A DNA stretch of 64,000 nucleotides from Lachnospiraceae bacterium (lineage in GTDB: Bacteria > Bacillota > Clostridia > Lachnospirales > Lachnospiraceae): NCBI GenBank assembly GCA_024684085.1, contig JAIKXM010000021.1, positions 85,065 through 149,064 of the forward strand, given 5' to 3'. Under the pieces are notes generated by a model, which was not told where the DNA came from, ran no database searches, and worked only from the letters and a program-made list of their open reading frames with translations. This document shows, in pieces, positions 17,617 through 26,821 of the stretch; position 1 is the first letter of the stretch, and each line of letters begins with the position of its first letter. Position numbers and translations under genes: made by a program.

Positions 17617-18291
17617 ATGAACAGGATATTGGTTGTTGATGATGAAAAACTGATAGTTAAGGGAATCAAGTACAGTCTTGAACAGGATGAGATGGAAGTC
17701 GATGTGGCTTACGACGGCGAAGAAGCCGTGATGCGTGCCACGAGTTGTGAGTACGATCTTATTCTGTTGGATCTGATGCTGCCGAAGCTTAACGGGCTTG
17801 AGGTGTGCAGTAAGATCAGGGAGACTTCCAACGTTCCCATAATCATGCTTACGGCTAAGGGCGATGACAGGGATAAGATAGAGGGCCTGGAGTGCGGTGC
17901 GGACGATTATATAACCAAGCCTTTCAATATACTTGAGGTAAAGGCGCGCATCAAGGCGATCCTAAGACGTGTGCCCGCCAAGCAGGAACTGTCGCGGATC
18001 GAGATCGACGGGCTCAGCATGGACAGGGTCAACAAATCGGTGAAGATCAACGGTAATGCGGTCAATCTGACCGACAAGGAGTTCAGGATACTTGAGCTTC
18101 TTCTGACGCATCCCGAGCAGGTGTACAGCAGAGAGGATCTGCTCAAAAACGTCTGGAAGAAATACACTCCCGAGGACATAAGGACGGTTGACGTCCACGT
18201 GAGAAGACTGAGAGAGAAGATCGAACCCGGCAATGGCGTTACCAAATACGTATTCACCAAGTGGGGCGCCGGCTACTATTACAAAGCATAG
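17617..18291 (+). CDS. OmpR/PhoB-type response regulator
   Basis: 224 residues from ATG 17617 (GAGGGAAGAG before it). Receiver: ILVVDDEK acidic pair, phospho-acceptor in LILLDLMLPK (Asp near residue 51), MLTAKGDD and signalling Lys in DDYITKPF. C-terminal winged helix: DKEFRILELLLTHPEQVYSRE, then TVDVHVRRLREKIEPG recognition helix and GAGYYY. It is partnered with the kinase beginning two bases after its stop. Lying between comEA and comEC, it may control the competence or envelope genes around it, though that is only positional. Confidence 0.95.
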   Translation: MNRILVVDDEKLIVKGIKYSLEQDEMEVDVAYDGEEAVMRATSCEYDLILLDLMLPKLNGLEVCSKIRETSNVPIIMLTAKGDDRDKIEGLECGADDYITKPFNILEVKARIKAILRRVPAKQELSRIEIDGLSMDRVNKSVKINGNAVNLTDKEFRILELLLTHPEQVYSREDLLKNVWKKYTPEDIRTVDVHVRRLREKIEPGNGVTKYVFTKWGAGYYYKA

Positions 18292-18293
18292 AT

Positions 18294-19790
18294 ATGAAGA
18301 TTAACGGACTTAAAGACAGGATCAAGAATATAGTTCTGCTGCGAAGCTTCAGACTGAGGATCTTCCTCGTGCTTATGATCGTCGGCATCATTCCCAGCCT
18401 TATCGTCAGGGCGCAGATTCTCTCCGGTTATGAAAAAAGAGCGGTCGATGTAAAAGTCTCAGAAGTGCAGAATCAGCTGAAGATCATTGCCGACCACCTG
18501 ATAACCTATAATTATCTGACGGATCAGGCGAACGAGGTCGTTAATGCCGAACTTGAGCAGCTGTCGAATCTCTACGACGGACGAGTACTGATAATCAACG
18601 GCGATTTTAAGATAATCAAGGACTCGTACGGGATCAGTGTTGGCAGGACGATCATCTCGGAAGAGGTCATTCGATGTTTCAAAGGAGAGGTGACTTCGAA
18701 TTACGACCCGGCCTATGCATTTATCGAGATGACCATTCCGATCAAGGAAACCGGAACCAATACGGATCAGTCGCCGGAACATGACATGATGTCCAAGACC
18801 GACAAGGCTATAAAGGGTGTTATGCTTATCAGCGTATCTACCGATACGATCAACACCACGATGGATATGTTGAGCCGGACGGCGTGGATCATCGATGTTA
18901 TCCTGGGTGTACTGATCTTCGCACTTGCGATGGGATTCTCAAGATTCTTAACAGCTCCCTTCAACAAGGTATCGGATGCCATCAGTAATGTCCGTCTCGG
19001 ATATACGGACGAGGCTATCGATGTACCTGATTATAAGGAAACAGAGCATATTGTTGCTGCTTTTAACCTTGTGCTAAGGCGAATGAGGGTGTTGGATGAG
19101 ACCCGACAGGAGTTCGTATCCAATGTGTCGCATGAGCTTAAGACACCGCTTACTTCGGTTAAGCTGTTGGCGGATAATTTGCTTGCGGATGAGAATGCGC
19201 CGATCGAAGTCTACAGAGATTTCATGGAGGATATCACAGGTGAGATCGACAGGGAGAATAAGATAATCACCGATCTTTTGGAATTAGTTAAGCTCGATAA
19301 GACGGAAGGTGAGCTGAAGATCGAGAACTGTCTTATCAATGATGTGATCGAGAAGATATTGAAGCGAATGGCTCCCATAGCAGATCAGAGCAATGTGACC
19401 ATAACGTTCATCAGTAACAGAGACGTTAATGCGGATATAGATGAGGTTAAGTTCACGCTTGGTATAACCAATTTTATTGAGAATGCCATCAAGTATAATA
19501 AGCCCGGCGGTTCGGTGATCGTGAGTCTTGATGCGGATCACGAATGCTTCACGGTTGTTATAGAAGATACGGGTATAGGTATACCCGAGGAAGCACGCGA
19601 GAATATCTTCGAGAGGTTTTACCGCGTGGATAAGTCTCATTCGAGGGAGATCGGTGGAACGGGACTGGGTCTTGCCATTGCAAGGAATGTTGTACTTGTG
19701 CACAGGGGCAGGGTCACGGTAGAGAGCGAACCCGATGTGGGAACGTCGTTCACGGTAGAGTTCCCATTGCAGCAGAGTAAGAATGTATAG
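18294..19790 (+). CDS. Sensor histidine kinase
   Basis: 498 residues. Two membrane helices (about 20-40 and 200-220) bracket a roughly 160-residue extracytoplasmic sensor, followed by a HAMP (RFLTAPFNKVSDAISNVRLG), the HisKA dimer helix with phospho-His in VSHELKTPLTS, and the HATPase: N box NFIENAIKYN, G1 DTGIGIPEEA, F box FERFYRVD, G2 GGTGLGLAIA. All catalytic residues are present. Start ATG 18294 lies two bases after the regulator's stop, so translation is probably coupled. The signal is unknown. Confidence 0.95.
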   Translation: MKINGLKDRIKNIVLLRSFRLRIFLVLMIVGIIPSLIVRAQILSGYEKRAVDVKVSEVQNQLKIIADHLITYNYLTDQANEVVNAELEQLSNLYDGRVLIINGDFKIIKDSYGISVGRTIISEEVIRCFKGEVTSNYDPAYAFIEMTIPIKETGTNTDQSPEHDMMSKTDKAIKGVMLISVSTDTINTTMDMLSRTAWIIDVILGVLIFALAMGFSRFLTAPFNKVSDAISNVRLGYTDEAIDVPDYKETEHIVAAFNLVLRRMRVLDETRQEFVSNVSHELKTPLTSVKLLADNLLADENAPIEVYRDFMEDITGEIDRENKIITDLLELVKLDKTEGELKIENCLINDVIEKILKRMAPIADQSNVTITFISNRDVNADIDEVKFTLGITNFIENAIKYNKPGGSVIVSLDADHECFTVVIEDTGIGIPEEARENIFERFYRVDKSHSREIGGTGLGLAIARNVVLVHRGRVTVESEPDVGTSFTVEFPLQQSKNV

Positions 19791-19898
19791 AAGATGTATG
19801 TTCCTGCTGTCGGCAGGATAATAGATGCATGGTAATAAATGTACCGGTATCGTTCATGTTAATGGATGCATCAGAAGAGTAGTATTGTTAATAGTTGA

Positions 19899-20813
19899 AT
19901 GAAAAGAATTATATTGTTATTGGTCAGCCTGCTGATGGTGTTGGCGGGATGTGGTACGAATGGGGGAGCTAAGCACCCCGAAGGGACAACTGAATATAAG
20001 ATCTTTCATCCGGATCGTGATCTTAATAAGATGGTCGACGTTGTCTGGTATTCGGCTGAGAAGGATACCGATCAGTTGATAGAGGATATGATAGAGGAGC
20101 TAAAGAAGGCTCCGGAGGATGTTAAGCTGAGAGAGACGATCCTTGGATTTGATGTTGTCGATTATTCCATGGAAGGCAATGCGCTTACACTTACGCTAAG
20201 TGAAGAATATCTTAAGCTTGATATGTATGCTGAAATTCTTACCAGAGCCGCTCTTGTAAGAACCTTGTGTCAGATAGAGGATGTACAACTCGTGGCTATT
20301 AAGGTGGGCGACATGGAGCTTACGGATTCTACGGGTATGCCTATTGGGTTCATGAGTGCGGAAGAGTTCCTTGACAATAAGGGCAAAGAGATCAATTCCA
20401 TGGAGATGGTTCAGCTGGCTTTGTATTTTCCGATAGCAGACGGAACAGGTATCAGCAGAGTCACGAGAAAGGTCGTATATAATTCCAATATCTCCACGGA
20501 GAAGCTTGTGGTGGAACAGCTGATAAAAGGACCGCTCAATGACAAGATGTTGCCTGCACTTAATCCCGAGACCAAGATCATCAATGTAACGACCAAGGAC
20601 GGTGTGTGCTATGTGAGTCTCAGCGCGGAATTTCTTACCTTCCCCGAGAATGTATCGATGGAGTGCAGTATCTATTCGGTCGTTGACTCGCTTACCAATC
20701 TCAGGGGCGTCAATAAGGTTCAGATCAATATTGACAACGATCAGAATATTCTGGTCGACGAGAAGTTCAACTTCGATGATCCGTTTGAACGTAATCTTGA
20801 GATCATTCAATGA
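19899..20813 (+). CDS. GerMN-domain lipoprotein
   Basis: 304 residues. The signal ends in MVLAGCGTNGG, a clear lipobox with lipidated Cys near residue 19. Two GerMN domains follow (about 35-160 and 165-300), each with the typical KVVWYSAEKDTDQLIEDMIE- and LVVEQLIKGP-like helices and a terminal VNKVQINID strand. GerM-type proteins act in spore cortex formation and germination in Bacillus, but GerMN lipoproteins also occur with kinases as accessory envelope proteins. The tight run kinase-GerMN resembles the latter (a YycH/LpqB-like accessory role), which I favour slightly. Confidence 0.85.
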   Translation: MKRIILLLVSLLMVLAGCGTNGGAKHPEGTTEYKIFHPDRDLNKMVDVVWYSAEKDTDQLIEDMIEELKKAPEDVKLRETILGFDVVDYSMEGNALTLTLSEEYLKLDMYAEILTRAALVRTLCQIEDVQLVAIKVGDMELTDSTGMPIGFMSAEEFLDNKGKEINSMEMVQLALYFPIADGTGISRVTRKVVYNSNISTEKLVVEQLIKGPLNDKMLPALNPETKIINVTTKDGVCYVSLSAEFLTFPENVSMECSIYSVVDSLTNLRGVNKVQINIDNDQNILVDEKFNFDDPFERNLEIIQ

Positions 20814-20866
20814 TCTGCCCGGAACTGTTACTTCAAGGCGAATTGAAGAGAAATGCATTATAATCA

Positions 20867-23530
20867 ATGAAAAGAATAATAAAGATCGGCTTCTATCGGC
20901 TCAAGTCTATGGCCGGTAGATCGGCCGGACAGATCTCGAGAGGCTTGCGCGTACGGCCTCTTCTTCTGCCCGCGATCCTGATGGGGATCGTGGCATATCT
21001 TTTAACCGCATTCACGGCAGACGATCGTGAATATCTTGCGGGCATGAACAATCCGTTTGAAGACAATGGCATAAGTGATGGCGACATCATCACCCTTCAG
21101 GGCAAGGTAGATTATCTCGAGGAGTACGAATCTTCCTACAGCGGTACTTTGCTTAAGACTACTGTCCGAAAAGTGCGCCTTCAGGGGGCATCCGATTCCT
21201 GCATAACTGACCCGCAAGAGCGGATCATAGTATATTTTCCCATAGATTCATACATAAGGTGCGGTCAGTGGATACGTTTCAAGGGGAAGCTCACATATTA
21301 TAAGAGAGCTACCAACCCGGGGCAGTTCGATACTTACAGTTATTACAAGAATCGGGGAATCTTATTCGCGGTATATAACGCTGAGGTGTTGGCAGGAACG
21401 GAAGGTTATTCCCTTATTAAGGACGGGCTGTGTCGACTCAGGATGAATCTGATACAGGTGCTGGATGACAACCTAAGTGAGGAAGATGCATCCGTTATGA
21501 GGGCGATGTTACTGGGGGATAAGAGCGAACTAAACCGCGAGACAAAGGCCTTATTCAGTCAGAACGGTATCTCACATATATTGGCGATAAGCGGTCTGCA
21601 CATATCCTTCCTGGGGATGATGCTTCTGAATTTCTTATTGTTGATCAGGGTTCCGCGTCCCGTCGGAGTGGCAGTCAGCACGATTCTGGTATTCCTGTAT
21701 GCCATGATGGTAGGCTTCCAACCTTCGGCTATAAGGGCGGTGATCATGTTCATGATCGCTGCGATCGGGAAGTGCATCAAGAGAACCTATGATATGCTCT
21801 CGGGCATGAGTCTTGCTTTCATTATATTGCTGATCATCAATCCGGGATTCATCTGCGACAGCGGATTTAGGTTGTCATTTCTTGCCGTTCTGGGAATATG
21901 TGCTTTCTTTGATTCGTTTCGTAAACATGTCATTAAGACTTCGGGGGTCACAGATCGAATAGCCTCATCTTTTTTCATATTTTCGTCAACTCTGCCCGTT
22001 ATAGCGGGAATCTACAGCGAAGTCAATTTCTTCTCGGTGTTGCTTAATGTGGTCATAATACCTCTTCTCGGACCGTTGCTGGTGTCCGGGATGTTATTGC
22101 TGTTGCTGGGATCGGTCGTGGGCTTAAGTTCCGCTAACGTGATCCTAATGGCCGGTGTCAGGTTGTCTGCCGGTGCCGTAACCTTCATTCTGTGGCTCTT
22201 TAAGGGGGTGACTGCAAGCATGGAGAACTATATCTCCGGCCGCATGGTGGTGGGGCAGCCGTCGATCGTTGGTATCCTTATATTCTATACGCTTATGATG
22301 GTCGCCTGTGTTCAGAAGGGCAAGCGGAGGCTTTCGCGGGCAATCGCGATAATGGCGGTGGCTTTTTTCGGTCTGTTCAGGCACGGGGGCGACGGGCTTG
22401 ATATCGTCATGCTTGATGTGGGGCAGGGCGATTGCTGTGTTATCAGCAGTGCAGATGGCAATATGATGATCGATGGCGGCAGCACCGACAGGAAGAAGGC
22501 CGGCGAGGATATTCTGATCCCCTACCTGAAAAACAGAGGCATTGACGTTATTGACGGCATTGTCATAACGCACCCCGATTACGATCATTACAGCGCCGTT
22601 GTTAAGCTGATGGAGAATGGCGCGCAGGAGAAGCTGAGTATTACCCGGTTGTATATATATGAAGGCTTCAAGGACAATGAGAAGATGATGGAGATAACGG
22701 ATATGGCACGTACGAAGGGAATAGAGGTCGTGTATATCAGCAGGGGTTATGAGATAGTGGCAGGGGATCTGCGATTTACCTGTATCTATCCGGCGCTTGA
22801 TGATCTTCCGGATGAGTCGGATGTGAATGAGCACTCGCTTGTGCTGAGCCTTCAGTATGATGACTTTGACATGTTGTTTACAGGGGATATCGAGAAGGAA
22901 GCTGAAGCCGAGATAGTCCGTGATGGGGTGTTGGATGCATATTACAGTGACATGGGGAATGAAGCCGGAACGGGTCATTATGGAGGTGATTCGACCGAAG
23001 CAAGCCCGGATGCGTATTACGGTGACATGGGGAATGAAGCCGGAACGGGGCATTATGGAGGTGATCCGACCGAAGCAAGCCTGGGTACGTATAGAGTCGA
23101 AATGGAGGGCGGGATTTCGGGAAGTATGGATGCATATAGAGGCGAATTAGAGGGCGGGATTTTGGGAAGTATGGATGCATATAGAGGCGAATCAGAAAGT
23201 GGAATTTCAGGAAGTATGGGGATTGTGGGGCTTTCATATGATATAATAGGAAATGACGTAAATAAACAACATGAAAATGCCGATATATTAAAAGTAGCCC
23301 ATCACGGATCGGATTCATCCAGTACCGAAGAATTTCTTGAATTGGTCGCTCCTGAAGTGGCAGTGATCTCAGTCGGCGAGGGTAATCGCTACGGTCATCC
23401 GGCTGAAGGTACATTGAGCAGGCTTGATGATGCAGGCTGTAGGGTGTTGCGAACCGATGAGAGCGGTTGCATAAGCATTCATGTTAAACGCGGTGGAAGA
23501 TCCTATTATATTGAAGGTTTTAAACACTAG
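20867..23530 (+). CDS. comEC: ComEC/Rec2 DNA-uptake channel with metallo-beta-lactamase domain
   Basis: 887 residues. An N-terminal DUF4131 region (about 20-190) precedes the Competence membrane core (about 200-480) with LFSQNGISHILAISGLHIS and RAVIMFMIAAIGK. The C-terminal metallo-beta-lactamase-like domain has LDVGQGDCCVI, MIDGGS, THPDYDHYSAV, LFTGDIE and VAHHGSDSSST. ComEC transports single-stranded DNA across the membrane; the C-terminal domain may degrade the other strand. Between LFTGDIE and the AHHGS segment lies an unusual tandem-repeat insert (see separate entry). ATG 20867 has a weak ribosome site. It closes the comEA-TCS-GerMN-comEC stretch. Confidence 0.95.
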   Translation: MKRIIKIGFYRLKSMAGRSAGQISRGLRVRPLLLPAILMGIVAYLLTAFTADDREYLAGMNNPFEDNGISDGDIITLQGKVDYLEEYESSYSGTLLKTTVRKVRLQGASDSCITDPQERIIVYFPIDSYIRCGQWIRFKGKLTYYKRATNPGQFDTYSYYKNRGILFAVYNAEVLAGTEGYSLIKDGLCRLRMNLIQVLDDNLSEEDASVMRAMLLGDKSELNRETKALFSQNGISHILAISGLHISFLGMMLLNFLLLIRVPRPVGVAVSTILVFLYAMMVGFQPSAIRAVIMFMIAAIGKCIKRTYDMLSGMSLAFIILLIINPGFICDSGFRLSFLAVLGICAFFDSFRKHVIKTSGVTDRIASSFFIFSSTLPVIAGIYSEVNFFSVLLNVVIIPLLGPLLVSGMLLLLLGSVVGLSSANVILMAGVRLSAGAVTFILWLFKGVTASMENYISGRMVVGQPSIVGILIFYTLMMVACVQKGKRRLSRAIAIMAVAFFGLFRHGGDGLDIVMLDVGQGDCCVISSADGNMMIDGGSTDRKKAGEDILIPYLKNRGIDVIDGIVITHPDYDHYSAVVKLMENGAQEKLSITRLYIYEGFKDNEKMMEITDMARTKGIEVVYISRGYEIVAGDLRFTCIYPALDDLPDESDVNEHSLVLSLQYDDFDMLFTGDIEKEAEAEIVRDGVLDAYYSDMGNEAGTGHYGGDSTEASPDAYYGDMGNEAGTGHYGGDPTEASLGTYRVEMEGGISGSMDAYRGELEGGILGSMDAYRGESESGISGSMGIVGLSYDIIGNDVNKQHENADILKVAHHGSDSSSTEEFLELVAPEVAVISVGEGNRYGHPAEGTLSRLDDAGCRVLRTDESGCISIHVKRGGRSYYIEGFKH
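22934..23221 (+). repeat. In-frame tandem repeats inside comEC
   Basis: Two 75-base units (22934-23008, 23009-23083) encode 25-residue repeats containing YY-DMGNEAGTGHYGGD. After nine bases come three 45-base units (23093-23137, 23138-23182, 23183-23221 incomplete) encoding 15-residue repeats containing EGGISGSMDAYRGE. All units are multiples of three, so the frame is kept. Position is a surface loop of the metallo-beta-lactamase-like domain. Confidence 0.92.
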
Positions 23531-23680
23531 AAATTCCGGTTACTAATATATAAGTTTCTGATCAAAATAGGCAACTTTTATTGAGTATAGGTGTTTTAAT
23601 TAATATATTCCCTTTTTACAAAAGTGTTTCTACTTGACAGACTGGAATATGACGAGTCAAGCTCTTGTTGATTACGTTGT

Positions 23681-23908
23681 GGCATCAATTTTTGCAATTT
23701 TTGTAATTCCGATGCCCAGAACGTCGGATTTTGATAGCTTTAGGCATCGATTCTTGCAATTTTTGTAATTCCGATGCCCAGAACGTCGGATTTTGATATT
23801 TTTAGGCATCGATTTTTGCAATTCTTGTAATTCCGATGCTCAGAACGTCGGATTTTGATATTTTTAGGCATCGATTTTTGCAATTCTTGTAATTCCGATG
23901 CCCAGAAC
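23681..23908. repeat. 62-base tandem repeat array with hairpins (3.7 copies)
   Basis: Copies start at 23681, 23743, 23805 and 23867, the last ending at 23908. Each unit carries GGCATCG and CGATGCC about 23 bases apart (one variant in copy 1), able to form a stem, followed by a CAGAACGTCGGATTTTG segment that is constant between copies. Because the segment between hairpins does not vary, this is a minisatellite rather than a CRISPR array. It sits in the 700-base gap between comEC and the pilus operon; the rest of that gap (23531-23680, 23909-24173) has no gene that I can support. Confidence 0.9.
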
Positions 23909-24003
23909 AAAAAAGCATTGATGGCCTAAGCAGCGAAAAAACCAAAAAGCGTAGGAATTGATGCACAAACTTGAATTGACCGAGCTCTTTAGAGCGAGGG
24001 ATG

Positions 24004-24027
24004 CTTCTTGACCGCCAGGTCAAGAAG
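24004..24027. other. Perfect 10-bp inverted repeat between comEC and the pilus operon
   Basis: CTTCTTGACC (24004-24013) and GGTCAAGAAG (24018-24027) are separated by GCCA. A smaller GCTCT/AGAGC repeat lies some 15 bases upstream. No T-run follows on the plus strand. It could be a boundary hairpin or a regulator site upstream of the pilus promoter. Confidence 0.6.
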
Positions 24028-24173
24028 ATGTACTCAGCTCCATAAACCTCGATTTGAATTATTCTATCATGAGCAACACAAGTGTAAAAAGGGAGTTAAT
24101 ATATTTCTGGAATTATCTCTCCTATGATTGAAAATATACAAAAATTGATAGAATTTTCTGTATATATAATAAG

Positions 24174-24202
24174 TTGACATGAAATCTTCAAAATATTACA
24201 AT
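24174..24202 (+). promoter_or_regulatory. Strong promoter of the type IV pilus operon
   Basis: TTGACA (24174-24179) and TACAAT (24197-24202) are separated by exactly 17 bases. The predicted start near 24209 lies 28 bases before the first pilus gene. Confidence 0.75.
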
Positions 24203-24236
24203 AATCAGGTAAATACTTACATTATGAGGGCGAGTT

Positions 24237-24800
24237 GTGGAAGAGCATAAGCGTGGCGGAAAAATAGATAAATACATAAGCTCACTTGATAACAGTGGAG
24301 CATCCATGCTTATAGTGTTGGCTATCTTCATGGTAGCGATCGTTGTGGCTGCTGCCCTTATGGTCATGGTCAACGCAAGCAATGTATCGACCGGAGAACT
24401 GTACGATCAGCAACAGGCGGCATTATATTCGTCTTCCATATTCAGGATCGTTGACAAAGCAGTTATGGATGGGAAGTTCAATTCCTATTTTGTGATAGCC
24501 TCTAACCCTTTAGTCACACCTGCTGTGACACCCGGAGTGACACCCGGACCGGGGGGCGAGACAGAACCCGTGATCGGGCATCCGACAGTGATAACCCTCT
24601 CCGGCTTCGAGGATACAGAAGGTAATTCAATGCCGGTTGAACTCTCTATCACACCTACCAAAGGTGGGGCGGATATGATCCTTGATGTATCCGGGCAGAA
24701 GATATATGCATCCTACAGATACACTGTCAGAGCAGGTTCAGATCCCCTTATAACGGGAGGAAGGATCAGCAATGAGGCAAAGGAGGTTGAGTCACCATGA
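24237..24800 (+). CDS. PilX/TadE-like pilus assembly protein
   Basis: 187 residues from a GTG after GAGGGCGAG. The N-terminus is hydrophilic to about residue 22 (DNSGAS), then one long hydrophobic helix (MLIVLAIFMVAIVVAAALMVMV) and an extracytoplasmic domain with a Pro/Thr/Val-rich VTPAVTPGVTPGP linker. It resembles PilX- or TadE-type minor components rather than a standard prepilin, since the residue at +5 after the Gly is not Glu. First gene of the pilus operon; its end overlaps the next gene by four bases (ATGA). A role in initiating or capping the pilus is likely from family and place. Confidence 0.65.
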   Translation: MEEHKRGGKIDKYISSLDNSGASMLIVLAIFMVAIVVAAALMVMVNASNVSTGELYDQQQAALYSSSIFRIVDKAVMDGKFNSYFVIASNPLVTPAVTPGVTPGPGGETEPVIGHPTVITLSGFEDTEGNSMPVELSITPTKGGADMILDVSGQKIYASYRYTVRAGSDPLITGGRISNEAKEVESP

Positions 24801-25087
24801 ATGATAGAGGAGAGACTCTTGTAGAGATGGTGGTGAGTCTGGCACTTCTTGCTCTGACGGTTACGATGGTAGTGATGGTATTCACCTCATCGAGCAACAC
24901 AATGGCGCAGTCCATAGAGACAAGGCGTCTTATTGATGAACAGGTCGATGATGTCTTAAGAGGAACCGATGTCAGCGTAGTTGAATCGGTTGTGATCACA
25001 TGGACTAACGGCGCACAGACGGAGACGGCCGAAGTCGAACTTATCAAGTCGGACAAGGGCGGTCTTGCAGCCTACAGGTATAGATAA
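24797..25087 (+). CDS. Minor type IV prepilin-like protein (96 aa)
   Basis: A short protein with a class III signal: DRG/ETLVEMVVSLALLAL, with the cleavage Gly at residue 5 and Glu at mature position 5, followed by the usual hydrophobic alpha-1 helix. The mature +1 residue is Glu rather than Phe or Met, an unusual choice that may affect N-methylation. The C-terminal 60 residues form a small soluble part. The stop lies one base before the start of the next prepilin. Confidence 0.8.
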   Translation: MNDRGETLVEMVVSLALLALTVTMVVMVFTSSSNTMAQSIETRRLIDEQVDDVLRGTDVSVVESVVITWTNGAQTETAEVELIKSDKGGLAAYRYR

Positions 25088-25088
25088 G

Positions 25089-25589
25089 ATGGAGAATAAC
25101 AAAGGCTTCACTCTAATTGAGATGATAATAACATTGGGACTTGTGGGCATACTGCTGAGCGCAGTCGCCGTACTTTTTCCCCAATGGCTGGATCAGTATC
25201 TGTATATCAGACAGCTGGGCACCGCCACAGGCATCATGGATGTTGTGGGGCAGGGAGTTCAGTCGGAACTTGAATACTCTACGGATCGAATGATAGAGGC
25301 AACGGGGCTTTCGTACATTGTGGAAGACCGCATAGGGAAGATCCCCGCGAACACTGATGACTGTACAGTGACTGTGACTTCTGACACTGTTGTCATAAAT
25401 GGACAGCCTGCCATATTCGGCAGCGTGGTCGATCCGGACTTCTATCATGACATGAGTGTCACAATTACGCTTGTCTTGGACGGAACGGGCAGCGATGAGC
25501 ATATCAATGCACTTATTGAAGTATTTAATTCCGAAGGTAAGATCATGTGCTCCGAGAATAAGCCGATGATCCTCTACAGTGTCAGGTAA
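25089..25589 (+). CDS. Minor type IV prepilin
   Basis: 166 residues. The class III signal is canonical: MENNKG/FTLIEMIITLGLVGI, cleaved after Gly6 with Glu at mature +5. The mature protein has an alpha-1 helix then a beta-rich head of about 120 residues. I chose ATG 25089 because it places only six residues before the cleavage site. Likely a pseudopilin that primes pilus assembly together with the two preceding small proteins. Confidence 0.9.
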   Translation: MENNKGFTLIEMIITLGLVGILLSAVAVLFPQWLDQYLYIRQLGTATGIMDVVGQGVQSELEYSTDRMIEATGLSYIVEDRIGKIPANTDDCTVTVTSDTVVINGQPAIFGSVVDPDFYHDMSVTITLVLDGTGSDEHINALIEVFNSEGKIMCSENKPMILYSVR

Positions 25590-25604
25590 AAGGAAGGCGC
25601 GATT

Positions 25605-26789
25605 ATGGCAACTTACAAGTACAAAGCCAAGACTCCGGAAGGCAAGACAGTCTCGGATAAGATAGAATGTACAGATGAGCAGAGATTCTATGCGGAGATT
25701 GATAAAAAAGGCCTTCAACTGATCAATTATAAGGATATAACTGGTGACGCCATTGGCAAAGTCAAGCACAGATTATCCTTGAAACAACTGAACGTCTTCT
25801 GCAAGGAACTGGGTATCATGTTATCAGCCGGAGTTCCGATGGTAAGTGTCCTTACCACGATGTACAGAAGATGCAACGATACGAAGATCAAGAATTGTTA
25901 TATGGTGCTTATGGAAGAGGTCGGTAAGGGTAATTCCCTCGCCGAAGCCATGAGGACTCTGGGTAATACATTTCCGGATATTCTCATAGCAATGGTGGAT
26001 GTCGGCGAGCAGAGTGGTTCGCTGGACAGGGTTATCACCGATATGTCTGACTTCTACGCCAAGGAGTACAACACGAGGAGCAAGGTCTCGACCATGATGA
26101 TCTATCCCGTGATGCTCGTTATAGTAACGGTGGTCATCGTAATAGCGATATTCACATTCGTGCTTCCGAGATTCTTTACGATGTTCGTGGGTGATGATCT
26201 TCCGCTTATAACGAGGATCTTCATGGGAGTCTCGAGTCTGCTGATCAATCACTGGGATCTTCTCCTGCTTGGAACATCGCTGATAGCTCTTACATTCGCT
26301 CTGCTTGGCAAAACAGAGAATGGACGGTATTTTTTCGATAAGTTCAAATGCAATATCCCGGTTGTCAGTAAGCTTACGGAGAAGACGGTTATCTCCAGAT
26401 TCTCCAATACCATGGGTATACTCATCGGTAACGGTATTCCGGTACTCAATGCACTCAGGATATGCGCCGGTACCTTTGGTAATGTATATACCAAGGAGCG
26501 GATGGAGAAGATAAGAGAAGAAGTTGAGAAGGGTATGACCTTATCCGAATCCATGGAGAAGGAGAACCTCTTTGAAAATATGGTGTGGTCTATGTTGGCG
26601 ACCGGCGAAGAGACCGGTAAGATCACGGAGATGTATGCCAAGTTATATGAATATTATGAATCCGAGTCGGAGATCGCTACGCAGAAGCTTATGGCCATTC
26701 TTGAACCGGCCATTCTGGTGGTTATCGGTCTGCTGATAGGCGGCGTAATGGTAAGCGTGCTTCTGCCGATCTACAGTATTTATTCCTGA
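25605..26789 (+). CDS. pilC: Type IV pilus inner-membrane platform protein PilC
   Basis: 394 residues, type II secretion F family. Two homologous T2SSF domains (about 60-185 and 260-385) carry the conserved LAEAMRTLGNTFPDILIAMVDVGEQSG- and LSESMEKENLFENMVWSMLATGEETG-type helices. Three membrane helices are visible (about 160-190, 205-235, 365-390). PilC couples PilB ATPase motion to pilin insertion. It follows the prepilins by 15 bases with AAGGAAGG before the ATG. Confidence 0.96.
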   Translation: MATYKYKAKTPEGKTVSDKIECTDEQRFYAEIDKKGLQLINYKDITGDAIGKVKHRLSLKQLNVFCKELGIMLSAGVPMVSVLTTMYRRCNDTKIKNCYMVLMEEVGKGNSLAEAMRTLGNTFPDILIAMVDVGEQSGSLDRVITDMSDFYAKEYNTRSKVSTMMIYPVMLVIVTVVIVIAIFTFVLPRFFTMFVGDDLPLITRIFMGVSSLLINHWDLLLLGTSLIALTFALLGKTENGRYFFDKFKCNIPVVSKLTEKTVISRFSNTMGILIGNGIPVLNALRICAGTFGNVYTKERMEKIREEVEKGMTLSESMEKENLFENMVWSMLATGEETGKITEMYAKLYEYYESESEIATQKLMAILEPAILVVIGLLIGGVMVSVLLPIYSIYS

Positions 26790-26821
26790 TAGAGATGCCC
26801 GACCCTGAAAGGATGTAGAAG

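Noticed and set aside
23681..23908. 62-base repeats with hairpins as a CRISPR array
   Set aside because: The segment between hairpins is constant between copies, so there are no spacers.
23802..24023. A 73-codon minus-strand frame over the 62-base array
   Set aside because: It consists largely of translated repeats and lacks a ribosome site.
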